Of a stretch of 64,000 nucleotides of DNA, positions 10,632 to 21,575 are shown piece after piece (the stretch's first letter is position 1; each line of letters opens with the position of its first letter). This stretch comes from Syncephalastrum monosporum B8922 (Eukaryota; Mucoromycota; Mucoromycetes; Mucorales; Syncephalastraceae), in contig JNEN01001225.1 of NCBI GenBank assembly GCA_000697355.1, positions 1-64,000 on the forward strand, written 5' to 3'. Below the pieces are notes generated by a model. It made no database searches, was not told the DNA's origin, and was given only the letters and a program-made list of their open reading frames with translations. The translations under genes were made by a program, and so were the position numbers.

Positions 10632-11587
10632 ATGCCGTCGGGTCATGGGGAAGCAAATAGCAGCAGCGAGATGACAGCGGCAGCTAGCGCGAATACTTCG
10701 AATTTTATACCGTGAGTTACGACCGACACCGATAGCATCGATGCACCGATATCATCGATAGCACAGACTTCAGCGATGAGATGAATACGAAGGCGATAAA
10801 CCCGGTGGTAATATATCGATGAGCATGCTCAACATGTGCCAGAGCATCTCTATTCTAGCCTTCCTCAAAGCGCCATGACGAGGAATGATAACTCAGCCGG
10901 AGTAATGGAGGGTGGTCTCAACAGGGCTATGGACATTGCCGAAACGCATACTAATCACGAAGACGATTACGCAGGTGATAATTTTGGTCATCAAATTTTC
11001 CCCGGATTCACTCCCTTTTTGCCAAAGACATAATATGCCTCGTCGTTTTTTGTCGCTCCCCCACCCATTAATACCAGTGGCGGACAATATGAAGTCATCG
11101 ACATCGATTCATTTGATGACGGTAACGATTCCACCAATGCGGATACCCAGACATGTAAATACTATCATCCACGGACGATTTTCCCGTTATCTTCGTTGAC
11201 TCTCACTATGGAGCCGGTGACAAAAATAGCCGTTCTCAAATTATCAAGATCAGTATTACTGACACAGACGACGCCGACAAAACCGCTGGCCGTGAGTCCA
11301 CTTGAGATGCTCTCCATATCCGATTCCAGGGTGAATTCATGGTCCATAATGTTCACATTCGCCGTTCAGAGCAAATGGCAGATCGCGAGCACACCCTCAA
11401 TATCAGCAGATGGGGTGAACAGGAACACATAACAGTGGTTATTGCGGATATTTTCATGCAGCCCATTTGCTCAATGAGATACCTCCCCTTTTCTCAAATC
11501 AAATCAACTACTCGCCGCAATTCCGTACAGCTTCCACATTGTCTTCATTTGGATAGAGCAGAAAGACAGTTATATTTCCTAAGATAG
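10632..11587 (+). pseudogene. Gene-like stretch, unrecognised and probably degenerate
   Basis: Segments with good donor/acceptor pairs join in one frame: 10632-10711, 10859-10974, 11095-11154 and 11214-11291. They give a Ser/Asp-rich peptide containing VIDIDSFDDGND (SUMO-interaction-motif-like) and KISITDTDDADK. A strong GTGAGT donor (11292) and an acceptor at 11329 then lead to an open frame (HNVHIRRSEQMADREH...) ending at 11587, but the join is one base out of phase. Either the exon model is wrong or the gene has decayed. No family is recognised, and composition is the main sign of coding. Confidence 0.25.
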
Positions 11588-12397
11588 ATGTCACATATTG
11601 TGTGTAATGGCTTCCACTTTACGGTGGAAAAGGTAAGTGGAACAACGGATCTAAAATCGGCGGGAAAATCGGCCCTCACGGACAGACATGCAGGCACCCA
11701 GAGTAAATCGTGCGGGGACGGCATCCGCCGCCCAAAATTGGAAACTCGGGCTATCTGCCCGGGATCTTCATTTCTTTGTACACTACCTTTATATTATCAC
11801 TAGGTACCCGATAATAAAAGAAAAGCGCTGCGTCTTGTTCTTGAAGTATGTACATGGTCATTCTATACGGCTCCTTTCTCGTCCTTTATTTTTTTGCATT
11901 GGTTTGCATGCACAGTGTTAACTCAGCCCTTTTCCTGCGACAAGGCCCGTGCACGCCTTGTCCATCTTCCAGGTGCACATGGTGAACATTTTTATGGTCT
12001 AGTAGGAATCAAGGCACAGCAGGGTGTACGAACCGAAATCCGTCTGCTGCTAGTCCCGCGTTTGGTCAGGAGCAAGTGTATATGTTTACAGTGGAGGGTG
12101 CTACGGCATGCACGGACCAAACAAATGGATGAAACACCTGTGAGCATATGAATGGAAAAGAAACACAGAGAGCAGTATTCTGCAATGGAAATTGTCTTGC
12201 AAAAGGACGTTTTCTGCGCGCATGCGGAAGCCGAAGGAGCAGGTGGTCCAATCAGAATTATTTTCGGTGCTCGGGCCGATCCGGACCGCGTATTTGTTAT
12301 GCCCAAATTTTGCTGGGGCAGAGAGCGCGGAAATAAGCAGACCGATCTTTTAATTTATATATAACGGAGGCGGGCAAAAGAGTCGACAATAACGATC
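11588..12397. other. Intergenic region upstream of the P450
   Basis: Scattered ORF fragments with a few splice-like sites (for example GTAAGTGG near 11632) could be remnants of the preceding degenerate gene. None forms a consistent model. The last ~100 bp, with an AT-rich TTTAATTTATATATAA stretch near 12350, is likely P450 promoter. Confidence 0.35.
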
Positions 12398-14191
12398 ATG
12401 TCTTTTACCATGGATTCTCTATTGAAACATCAGGATAAATACCGCGAATTCCTGACTTCTCGTCAGGGCATTTACGGCATTGCCACTGCCGTTGCCTTGA
12501 TTTCTGCCTATTCACTGTCCCGCCTCGGTGGCAAGGTATGCAGCCACAACATGATCCATCTCTTATGGAGTATTCACGACACCCAATCAATTAGGACAAG
12601 ACACCTGTGGTGCCTTACCGTCTCCCACTCAAAGGATCGACCTCGGAATACCGTCAAAACCCACAAGCTTTCGTTGAGAAGTATGCCAAGCTGTATGGTT
12701 CTGTCTATCGCGCCTATCTCTTCGGCGAGGTAAAAGCAAAAAAAAAAAAAGCATTGAAAGCCACTGAAACTAATTGCTTGATACTAGATGATGACGGTTG
12801 TGACGGGATCATATGTTCGAGAGGTTTTCCTGAACGAAGATTTTGACTTCTTTGAGGGCATTGCTAAGGTAAACAATTGGGAAAGAAGAGGAGAACGACA
12901 GACAGACACGCGTACGCGGAGTCCAGTGGTTATCTTAATGTCGCACAAAGATGTACCTGACACGTCACTTATAATATAGACTTTTGACACCCGTTTGCTG
13001 TGCAATGTCGGCAATGAAGAGCAATTGCCTACAGATGAGGTTGCGACACTTATCAAACGGTGCCTGACACCTCGCCTGGATCTGTACACGGCCCGCGTGA
13101 ACAAGCAGCTCGAATCAGCTGCCGAAGACGTGGTGGGTGATTTGAAGGACGGCGGCAAAGACATTATGCACCTGTACACGCTTGTGCAGCACATGGTGGC
13201 TAAGGCCAGTGCGACCGTGTTTGTGGGTGCTGACCTCGCCGAGAACCTCAGTTTGCTGGACACGTTCAAGAACATGGTGATCGAAGTTGGTTCCGAGCTC
13301 AAGCCCAAGCCCTGGCTGGAGCCCTTCCCGCGCATTGCCCGCCTCCGCCAGTGGTTCATTGGCAAGACCTCGCCAGTCGTGCGCCGCCATCGACAGCAGC
13401 TGCGCGACGCTCTTGGACCTACCGTCCAAGACCGTGTGGCACGTGCCAAGCGAGAGGGTGCTGAATTCCAACGTCCGGACGATATACTGCAGGACATTAT
13501 CGAACTCTACTTCAAGCGGCCTAACACCCTCGATCTTGAGACCTACGTTGTCGATACTTTGACCACCCTGATCTTTGCAGCACTCCACACCACGAGCGAA
13601 AACTCGACTGTCGTTCTGTACCGTCTGCTGGCCCAGCCCCAGGTCATGGACGACCTGGTTGCTGAGCAAGAGACTGTTCTGAGTCAAGAAGGATACCCCA
13701 AGGATGCCTCGGCTGAGGTCATGACACGCCAGATGATCAAGAAGTTTGAAAAGCTTGACAGCGTCTGCCGAGAATCGTTCCGCCTCCGCAACGACTTCCT
13801 GGCCCTTCCTCATTTTTACCGCGGCAAGGATGATTTGACGCTGACGAACGGCACTGTCATCAAGCCCGGCCAACGCGTGTTGGTCAACGCGTGGATGAAC
13901 CACCATAACGAGTCGACACCCAAGAGTGCAACTGTCGACAACTGGGGCTGGGATCCTTATCGCTTCGTCGGCCAGGATACCCAGGCGACGAAGATCAGCG
14001 AAAACTACATCTTCTTTGGTCTCGGCAAGCACGCTTGTCCCGGTCGTTTCTTTGCCGTCCAGGAAGCCAAGGTCCTGATCTCTACCTTGCTCCGCAACTA
14101 CAAGCTGACGCCCATTGACGCCCCTGTATTCCCCACTGATGACACCATGAAACTTCCCATGGGTCGTGTGCATATCGAACGCCGCATCTAA
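12398..14191 (+). CDS. Cytochrome P450 monooxygenase, microsomal
   Basis: Four exons (12398-12535, 12595-12729, 12788-12868, 12980-14191) give 521 aa. A hydrophobic segment at about residues 24-44 would anchor it in the ER membrane. The heme-binding loop FFGLGKHACPGRFF carries the axial Cys at about residue 471. The K-helix ExxR is ESFR, and the downstream aromatic motif reads WDPYRF. The I-helix reads AALHTTS, with His where many P450s have Asp/Glu. That pattern, together with HACPGRFF, resembles the fungal ent-kaurene-oxidase-like group, but the substrate cannot be deduced. The neighbours do not suggest a biosynthetic cluster. Confidence 0.93.
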
Positions 14192-14909
14192 TCTCTTTTT
14201 CATTTCCAACGAAATAGAAAGCTCTCATGTATCTTAGCCATTTTTTTATCCGACTCTCGTATCTTTTATTCATTTTCAGTATCATAGTATGATAAATATA
14301 AAGCAGGTCGCTATGATTACTTATACCACAAATATTTTAATGTTCTGTCTGATGGGTTCTTTACTCCTTTTTTTTTGCCCCCCTCTGTCATTACCTGCAG
14401 ATGTTATGGATGGCGTCAGGGTTGATGTCCCTGTCGTGTGGGATCTTGTTATATAGAAGTTTAAAAAATTAAAGTTGCCTACATCACTCTGAGCTTATTT
14501 ATCCAGTATGTGTAAAGTGCTTCATAAATGGAAAACCAGGGTCAGGACAAAAGGAAGAGGAGAGGAGAGGAGAGGAGAGGACACTTGTGCTTAAAGTCTG
14601 CGTAGCACTTCTGTTTTGGTTTATAAATGGTCTAGTAGATCTGGTAAAATGATGGAGAAAGTGATCTGTGGATAGAAAAGGGATGGTGACAACGAAGAGA
14701 GGGAAGCGCGCGTTCTTTTCGGCGGTCTTGTGGGGTCGCATTTGGTTTGTCTCACCCTGGAGGTCGCACAAGTTTTAGGGCGGATTCGCAAAAATTCGAG
14801 TTTAAAACTTATACTTGCACTTTCTGTACGCTCTCTCTCCCTCCGAATAGTCTTGTTCTGATCATTAGGTGATCCCGCCTCTTACTTTTGTCTTGCTTCA
14901 TACCCTCTC
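14192..14909. other. Intergenic region between P450 and PAK kinase
   Basis: It contains the P450 3' UTR, a short microsatellite of five AGAGG units (14556-14580) and a pyrimidine-rich leader before the kinase ATG. I see no gene. Confidence 0.5.
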
Positions 14910-17317
14910 ATGGCGGAAATCATCAAAGACGGCTACGTCTCGGTGAAAGAAGAAGGGCTGCGTGCCTGGATATGGTCGAAGCGCTTCTTTGTTCTGCGCG
15001 ATCAGACCCTGACATTCCACAGGAACGAGGTCAGGAGCATCATCTCTTGTAATGTTCATCCCTACTGACATTTCCGCTTGCTTAGCAATCGGGCCAGTGT
15101 GTTGGTCTGATATTTCTCAAGGAAATCAGCTCGGTAACGCGCACTGATTTGAAGCCGTACTGCCTCGAAATTACCACAAAAGATAAAACCTACTACGTCG
15201 CTTGCAAGAGCGACGAGGAGCTCTATTCTTGGATGGACGAGATTTACAATGTAAGGACCTAATATACATATACATGTACATACGAAATATGCATACCTGG
15301 ATGCATATGCGGTGTCAGAAACTCATGCTGTCTTGTTCAACAGCGGTCCCCCGTCGGCGCATCTGGACCTACCAACTTTGTACACGAAGTTCACGTGGGA
15401 TTTGATCCTATTACGGGTGCATTCACGGTAAGTCTTGTAACGGGTAGACTCAGCTATCCAGGTACTGACTGATTGAGTAGGGCTTACCTGATCAATGGAC
15501 CGCGCTACTCAAAGGATCGGCCATCACGGCCGAAGACGCAGCCAAGAACCCGCAGGCCGTGTTAGACGTCCTCGAGTTTTACACCGAACAGACCAAGCGG
15601 GAGAACGAAGAATACGGCGGGCCACACATGCACGGCACAGTCGACCGTTCGAGCGGCGAACGCTGGGCGGCCATGATGCACGAGTCGAAAAAGTCGGCCG
15701 CGACGCCTTTACCTCAGGGCAAGGCCCCTCCACGGCCGGCACCACCGCCGCCTGGCCGACGCCCAGAAGACATGATGAATGACCTTTCCATCGGTGGTCG
15801 GGCGCCCCCTTCTCCTGTAAGTTGGATACCACAAAGACTATACGCCATCTCACACGCCTCATCCAGTCCCGTTCCAAACCTGGTTATGCCCGTCCTGAAC
15901 CTAGCAAATCACACGGTACGTCGCTTTCGCAAAGGACGACCCCTGCACGCACCAGCAGTGCCACGACCTTTGATGATTCGCGCCTTCTTTATGAGCGCGA
16001 AAAGGAGCGTCTGATGCGCGAGCGGGAGCGGGAGCGAGAACTGCGAGCCCGCGAGCGCGAAAAGGAGCGCCGCGAACGCGAAAAGCAAAAGGAGCGGGAG
16101 CGCATGCAACGTGAACGCGAAAAGGCGACGGCGCAGATGACGGCTGCACCTGCGCCGAAGAAGAAGGTTGAGCAGCGCATCTCGACCATGACCGAGGCAC
16201 AAATCATGGAGAAGCTGCGTAAGTCATTAGTGCGACATGATTTATGGTTACTGATTGCTCCTTTTAGGCTCTGTTGTGACCCGAGGTGACCCCAACGACC
16301 TGTACAAGCGGGTGAAGCGGGTCGGACAAGGGTAAGCATGGAAGAAGAGACGGAATTCATGCAGTAGGACATGTGGATACTAATTGTGCTACCCTAAATA
16401 CCAGTGCTTCTGGCTCTGTCTACGTTGCTGCCTCGCTCGCTACCAACACCAAGGTCGCTATCAAGCAAATGGACCTTGCTCACCAACCCCGCAAGGAGCT
16501 GATTGTCAACGAGATTCTAGTCATGAAGGAATCCCACCACGCCAACATTGTCAACTACCTGGATTCGTTCCTGGTCAAAAACACCGAGTTGTGGGTTGTC
16601 ATGGAGTACATGGAAGGCGGTGCACTCACCGATGTGATCGACCACAACACAATGACCGAGCAGCAGATTGCCACGGTGTGCCTTGAGGTAAGTGACGCGA
16701 CATGTGATTGATTGAAATAGGCTGATCATTGTTGATAGACCACGGCGGGTTTGCATCATCTTCACGAGCGCAATATCATTCACCGAGACATCAAATCCGA
16801 CAACATTCTTCTCAACGCCTATGGCCACGTTAAAATCAGTGATTTCGGTTTCTGTGCTAAGCTGACTGATCAAAAGACCAAGCGCGCGACCATGGTCGGC
16901 ACCCCTTACTGGGTAAGAAAAAAAAGAAAAATTAAAAAAACAACCTGAAAGTTGAACCGGTCTTCTAACTTTTCTGGATAGATGGCCCCTGAGGTAGTGA
17001 AGCAAAAGGAATATGGCGAAAAAGTTGATATCTGGTCGCTGGGTATCATGGCGATTGAGATGATTGAAAATGAGCCGCCTTACCTCGACGAAGAGCCGCT
17101 CAAGGCTCTGTACCTCATCGCAACGAACGGCACACCTACCCTCAAGAGCCCGGAAAAGCTGTCACGGGAGCTCAAGGGTTTCTTGGCCGTCTGTCTTTGT
17201 GTCGACGTTCGCTCCCGCGCCACCGCAGCAGAGCTGCTCGAGCACGAATTCCTCAAGAAGGCCGGTCCTTTGGAAGTTTTGGCCCCTCTGCTCAAGTTCA
17301 AGAGCAAGGGCCATTAG
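14910..17317 (+). CDS. PAK-family Ser/Thr kinase, Cla4-like (PH + CRIB + kinase)
   Basis: Nine exons (14910-15029, 15086-15250, 15344-15427, 15481-15816, 15867-16218, 16268-16331, 16405-16687, 16739-16912, 16982-17317) join to 637 aa. An N-terminal PH domain (about 5-95) is followed by a CRIB motif (about 103-130, [15 protein letters not shown]) for Cdc42/Rac. A Pro-rich linker comes next, then a long Arg/Glu-rich helix, then the kinase domain: VAIK lysine K394, HRDIKSDN at 483-490, DFG, and activation segment [15 protein letters not shown] plus CRIB marks the Cla4 branch rather than Ste20. Such kinases control septins, polarity and budding or hyphal growth downstream of Cdc42. Confidence 0.95.
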
Positions 17318-17752
17318 TTTTACTTTCTTGTCTTTATTTCATCTAAGCAACAGGAGACATACACACCACCACCACCGCCATTACCATCACCGCTATCACC
17401 AACACCACAAACGAACACACACACATATATATATATACACATATACTCAGGCTGTGGTGTCTTATTCTTTTTACTTTTTATTTCCTTTTTGTCCATCCAT
17501 TTTTGTTGTTTGCCGTACTACTATACATATTTATAAAGCCTAGCTTGTTGATTTTTTTTTTCCTTTTTGTTAAGCAGTGGCGTTCGGTTAATAGGCTAAT
17601 AGGTAGACAGGAAATGACGCGCGTGTGTGTGTGTAATGTATGTTTATGGGAGTGTGTGTACGTGTATGTGTACATGCCGACCGGCCAAGCAGATATGCAT
17701 GCGGTATATCGGAACATGGCCGCGCGCGCTGTGCTGATCTGATGATAGGCTT

Positions 17753-17789
<37 letters not shown>

Positions 17790-18002
17790 CTTTTGTCAAA
17801 AAGGGTAAAAGAAAAGGGGTGCATCCCCGATTTTTTTTCTGTTTTTGGGCAAATCATCCTCTTTTTAACCAGATGGGCCTTTTTTCTTTCCTCCACCCTC
17901 CTCACTCTCATTCCCCTCCTCCTCTATAATAAAAGTATGCCCGGTAAAACAAAGCGAACAAGAAGCCCATGACCGACGATAGACTGACTTTATATAGGTG
18001 TT
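17318..18002. repeat. Simple-sequence-rich intergenic region
   Basis: It holds the PAK 3' UTR with CACCAC-type repeats (about 17367-17410), an ACACAC/TATATA stretch (about 17418-17442), a GTGTGT run near 17625 and a homopolymer of 33 T (17755-17787). I see no gene. Confidence 0.6.
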
Positions 18003-18065
18003 ATGGATATACAACATTTGTTATGCCAACCGTCATCAACCTCCCCTCCTCCGGCACTGCTCGAT

Positions 18066-18096
<31 letters not shown>

Positions 18097-18503
18097 CAAG
18101 CAGTCCGAGCAGCTGCTCTACCGATGACTTTGCGGACGACAGAGAAGCCCATCATCTACTGGACAGGCCCATGCACGACCTTGTATATCATCAAGAGTGC
18201 TACAGTCCCATGATGATGGAGCCCACTACGCTCCGTCTTCGGCAGTGTCACCCTCAACAGAAGCGACGAGAACCTCCCTCGTCGGCATCTCCGCCCCGTT
18301 CCCTGCGCTCGTTCACGCCAGGGGCGAACGTGCTACGTATGCCATGGACCCCAGCCGAGGACGCCTTGTTAGATCGCGGCTATCACGAAGGCTTATCGTG
18401 GGCTATGATCGCGTCTATCTACCTCCCGCATCGGTCTCGAGGTTGCTGCTGGGGCCGCTACAAGATTCTCCAGAGTCGACAGTCCTCTCGTCTCTCTCAC
18501 TAG
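18003..18503 (+). CDS. Small single-Myb/SANT domain protein
   Basis: Intronless, 166 aa. The first half is low complexity, with a poly-Ser run encoded by an AGC repeat (about 18067-18097) and His/Met-rich segments. The C-terminal third holds one Myb-like repeat: the first Trp lies in MPWTPAEDALLDRGY, followed by LSWAMIASIYLP and a final Trp in CCWGRYK. This is the spacing of a helix-turn-helix SANT/Myb unit. It is likely a DNA-binding regulator, but target and partners cannot be inferred. The protein is short and mostly disordered outside the domain, so the start codon is less certain than the domain. Confidence 0.7.
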
Positions 18504-19246
18504 CGGGTGACAGTCGCTGCTTTTTTCTTTTATTTTTATATACATATCTTATATTTTCTTCCCTTTTTTTTTGATGACAGCATCTGTTTATTATTCCGTT
18601 TTTCCTACCCATAATGACCGCCGCCCTTCCCCTTCATTTTGATTTTTGATTAAGCTATTCTACATTTTTTTATGCGCCAGATTAACACAACGTGTATATG
18701 AATAAACATATGCCTGTATATGCCGGTAAAGCCAAAAAAAAGCAATGCCTGCTTGTGATACAAATGTTAAGAAGGGTCGTACATATTTTTGTTTTATTTT
18801 TATTCTTTTGCATTACGTATTGCGTGTATTATGCCACGCGAATACACCATGTTTCGCCAAGCAATATAGGCAGCAGTACCATAAATACATACTCAGCCGG
18901 ATGATGTGCATTGGATGATTATTGGCAAACGCCCACATAGGGAACAGATGCTGCTGATTGATTTCAAAGGAATAATGCCCATTGACCTTTATGAGTGGAT
19001 CTGTCTGGGTGGGCAAGGGCAAAGGAAACGAAGTATGAGCGATAAAGTTCAAAGAGGCACAGTATTACAAGTTCGATATGTGCGCCGTCGATCCGAGGCA
19101 GCTCGTTTGGGAACACATACACTGCCTGCAACAAATACTGGCGCATCCACTAAAAAAGAAATAAGAATCCAAAACGCCCTCCTCTTTATTGCAACCCCCC
19201 CCCACCACACACAAATACACACACACACATACAGAAAACCAAAGTT
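18504..19246. other. Intergenic region with CA-rich leader before the TLDc gene
   Basis: No gene is seen. Just upstream of the next ATG (about 19195-19235) lie a run of ten C and a CACACA microsatellite, so the presumed 5' UTR of the TLDc gene is simple-sequence DNA prone to length change. Confidence 0.5.
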
Positions 19247-20802
19247 ATGGGTAACACCCACTCACAGTCTGATACCACCCGGAAGGATACCCTGCCTTGG
19301 TCGAATGAGCAACGCACTCAATTGAAGCACCAGCATGAGAAACTGCAGTCCAAAGGCTTGGCGAGCCTCCTGCCCGCCTCCCCAAATCAAGCCGAGATCG
19401 TTTCGACTTTCGAGCACATCCTAACGTCATCGCCTTCATTTGAGAGATGGGTCCAAACGGCCGACACGCTCAACCGAGACAGTGGCCTCTCTATGTACAA
19501 GGCAGCCTATAAAATACACCAGTGCTCGGTGGAGACCTGGATCGAGTGGCTCGTCTGTATGTCTGTTCGCGTATGGTACCAAGGATCAGGCCGCACGTGG
19601 CCGCTCGAGAGTCACGTGAATGAGGATGGACACAAGGAACTCGCGCATTATTTACTCTACCGGGAACAGGAACGTCGACGCGACGCGCAGCGCCAAAAAG
19701 AAGAGGATCTCGCCTTTCTTGATCCTTCTTACCAACACGCCCCGCACGAGGACGCGTTTCGCAAAGAAGCCACGGCCCAGCAGCACCAGGATCTCGACAA
19801 TTTCTTCACGCAACTGGCGACTGACGCGCCAGATCTGGTTACGCTTCACCGCGCTCTGGTGCAGTATTTGTTTTTCGGCAGGCTCCAGTTGCCCGACGCC
19901 CAAGCACGCCAGGCAGGTGCCCTTGCACCTCCTCTCGCAGATACATCGCGCCTCCTGACGCCGTACGACTACTACATGCTCACCCGTCAGCTGCCACCCG
20001 ACGCGTTGGATCAGCATGAACGTATCTACAACTCGGCCACGGATGGCGCGAGCTGGCAAGTGTTTTTGTCGAGCGTACTCAACCGAGGTGCGACGCTCCT
20101 GGTATTTAAGACGCGTGAAGGGCATGTCCTGGGCGGCTACGCCGACGCACCATGGTTACCCGTCACGGATTGGTATGGCGACACGGCCAATGCACTCTTC
20201 CGTTGCGGACGCTTCTCGCGCTCCCAGGAGATGCTGCCGATGAACGCCTGGCGTGCAACGATGGCAAATGATCATTACCAATACCTGTGCTGGGGCAAAA
20301 AGAGTCTGCCGAACGGCCTTGCGATGGGTGGCCAGTTTGGGTATTGCGGTCTCTGGCTCGATCAGGATTTCCTGCACGGCCATTCCAAGGCCGGGCCACT
20401 TTGCACGACCTACCAAAGCCCGGCTCTGGTGCCGTCGGATGAATTCATGCTGGAAGAAGCCGAAGGTAAATACACAGAGAAAGAAACAAAAAGAAAGAGA
20501 GAAGAGAAAAAAAAGGGGGGGTATGTCTCCGCAAGGGATAGAAGAGTGGAAGAGTGAGAGAGTGAGAGAAAGCAACAGCATATGATATGTTACGTATTAC
20601 ACAGTAACGGTTTGCTCTTTCTTCTTTAGTTTGGCTGGTGCGCCCTCGACCGCCGGGTGAGGATGAGGACGAGGCTGCGGGTGGTGGCATGTTCAGCCGA
20701 GCAGAGAACATGGAATTCATGGAAATGGCTGGCAGAAAAATGTACTCAAAGGACCTGCCAAACCAACCCGTGGAAAGTCAAGAGGAGAAGTCTTCAGAGT
20801 AA
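19247..20802 (+). CDS. MEAK7-like TLDc-domain protein with N-myristoylation signal
   Basis: Two exons (19247-20465, 20630-20802) give 463 aa. The N-terminus MGNTHSQS fits an N-myristoylation signal (Gly2, Ser6), as in animal MEAK7/TLDC1. The C-terminal half is a TLDc domain: YNSATDGASWQVFLS, GGYADAPW, NDHYQYLCWG, LPNGLAMGGQFGYCGLWLD, CTTYQSPAL, and the closing EVWLV that spans the intron. MEAK7 acts at lysosomes in an alternative mTOR pathway, and TLDc proteins bind and regulate V-ATPase. That this protein sits on vacuoles or lysosomes is inference. A GTAAGT lies across the final stop, so a further 3' exon cannot be fully excluded. Confidence 0.88.
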
Positions 20803-21095
20803 GTTTGAATTATGACATAAATAAAGGATGTTGTAATGAAAACCGTCAGTGCTGTGGGTGTTTGGCGTATAAAAGATATATGAAAAAGGAAGCAAAGGGT
20901 GCGAGGTCTCGGATCAAAGAAATGAGCAGAAGCAGTGTCATGCAGTACCTAGACTAGTGAGTTTAGCATACTTTTAACCATGAAATAAATGGAAGCTATC
21001 GAACAGAGAGGAATGCGCAGCCATTCGGTCCCATCCAATATCGAGAGATATCCTTTTCAATCGAGTCGCCGTGTTTAGGTACGCATCGACAAGGG

Positions 21096-21137
<42 letters not shown>

Positions 21138-21575
21138 AAGGGAAAGAGGGTGGATAGGGTGGCTGGGCAAATTCTTCTTGCGGAGTTGGTGCTGGGAAGG
21201 GGAGAATGGGTTGTTCTTGAGCAACCTTTCCAAAAGGTGCCCTTCTGCGTGTCTCTCTCTCTTTTCTTTTTTTTTTTTCTTTTTCTCTTAACACTCCTCC
21301 ACCTTTTTTTCTTCGCTTATCTGCTGTCTCTCTTTACGCTCTCTGCTGCTCGTCTTTGCAGACTTGTTGAGCTACTTCCTGTCTCGTAATCTCTGCTTCC
21401 TGCTCTCGGAACCAGCCGCCCATTCATCACTCCCGCACTCGCTGCTCTCCCGTTTCTCGTCTCTCTTATTCCATCGAGCGAAAGCGCGTGCCGTCTATTT
21501 GACTTCCTGTCCTCATTCTCTCTTTACACGCGTGGACTCCACCTGCACAAGACTCTCTGATATTCAAGTCACAGA
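20803..21575. other. Intergenic region with a 39-base poly-A tract
   Basis: The MEAK7-like 3' UTR is followed by a homopolymer of 39 A (21096-21134), then a strongly pyrimidine-rich leader (about 21250-21330) ahead of the next ATG, typical of a fungal CT-rich promoter/5' UTR. I see no gene. Confidence 0.55.

Noticed and set aside
13115..14209. Long minus-strand ORF (364 codons) antisense to the P450
   Set aside because: A shadow of the P450 reading frame. The plus strand has all P450 signature motifs and consistent splicing.
17318..17750. CACCAC/TATATA/GTGTGT stretches as a CRISPR-like or regulatory array
   Set aside because: They are plain microsatellites with no spacer structure, and the genome is eukaryotic.
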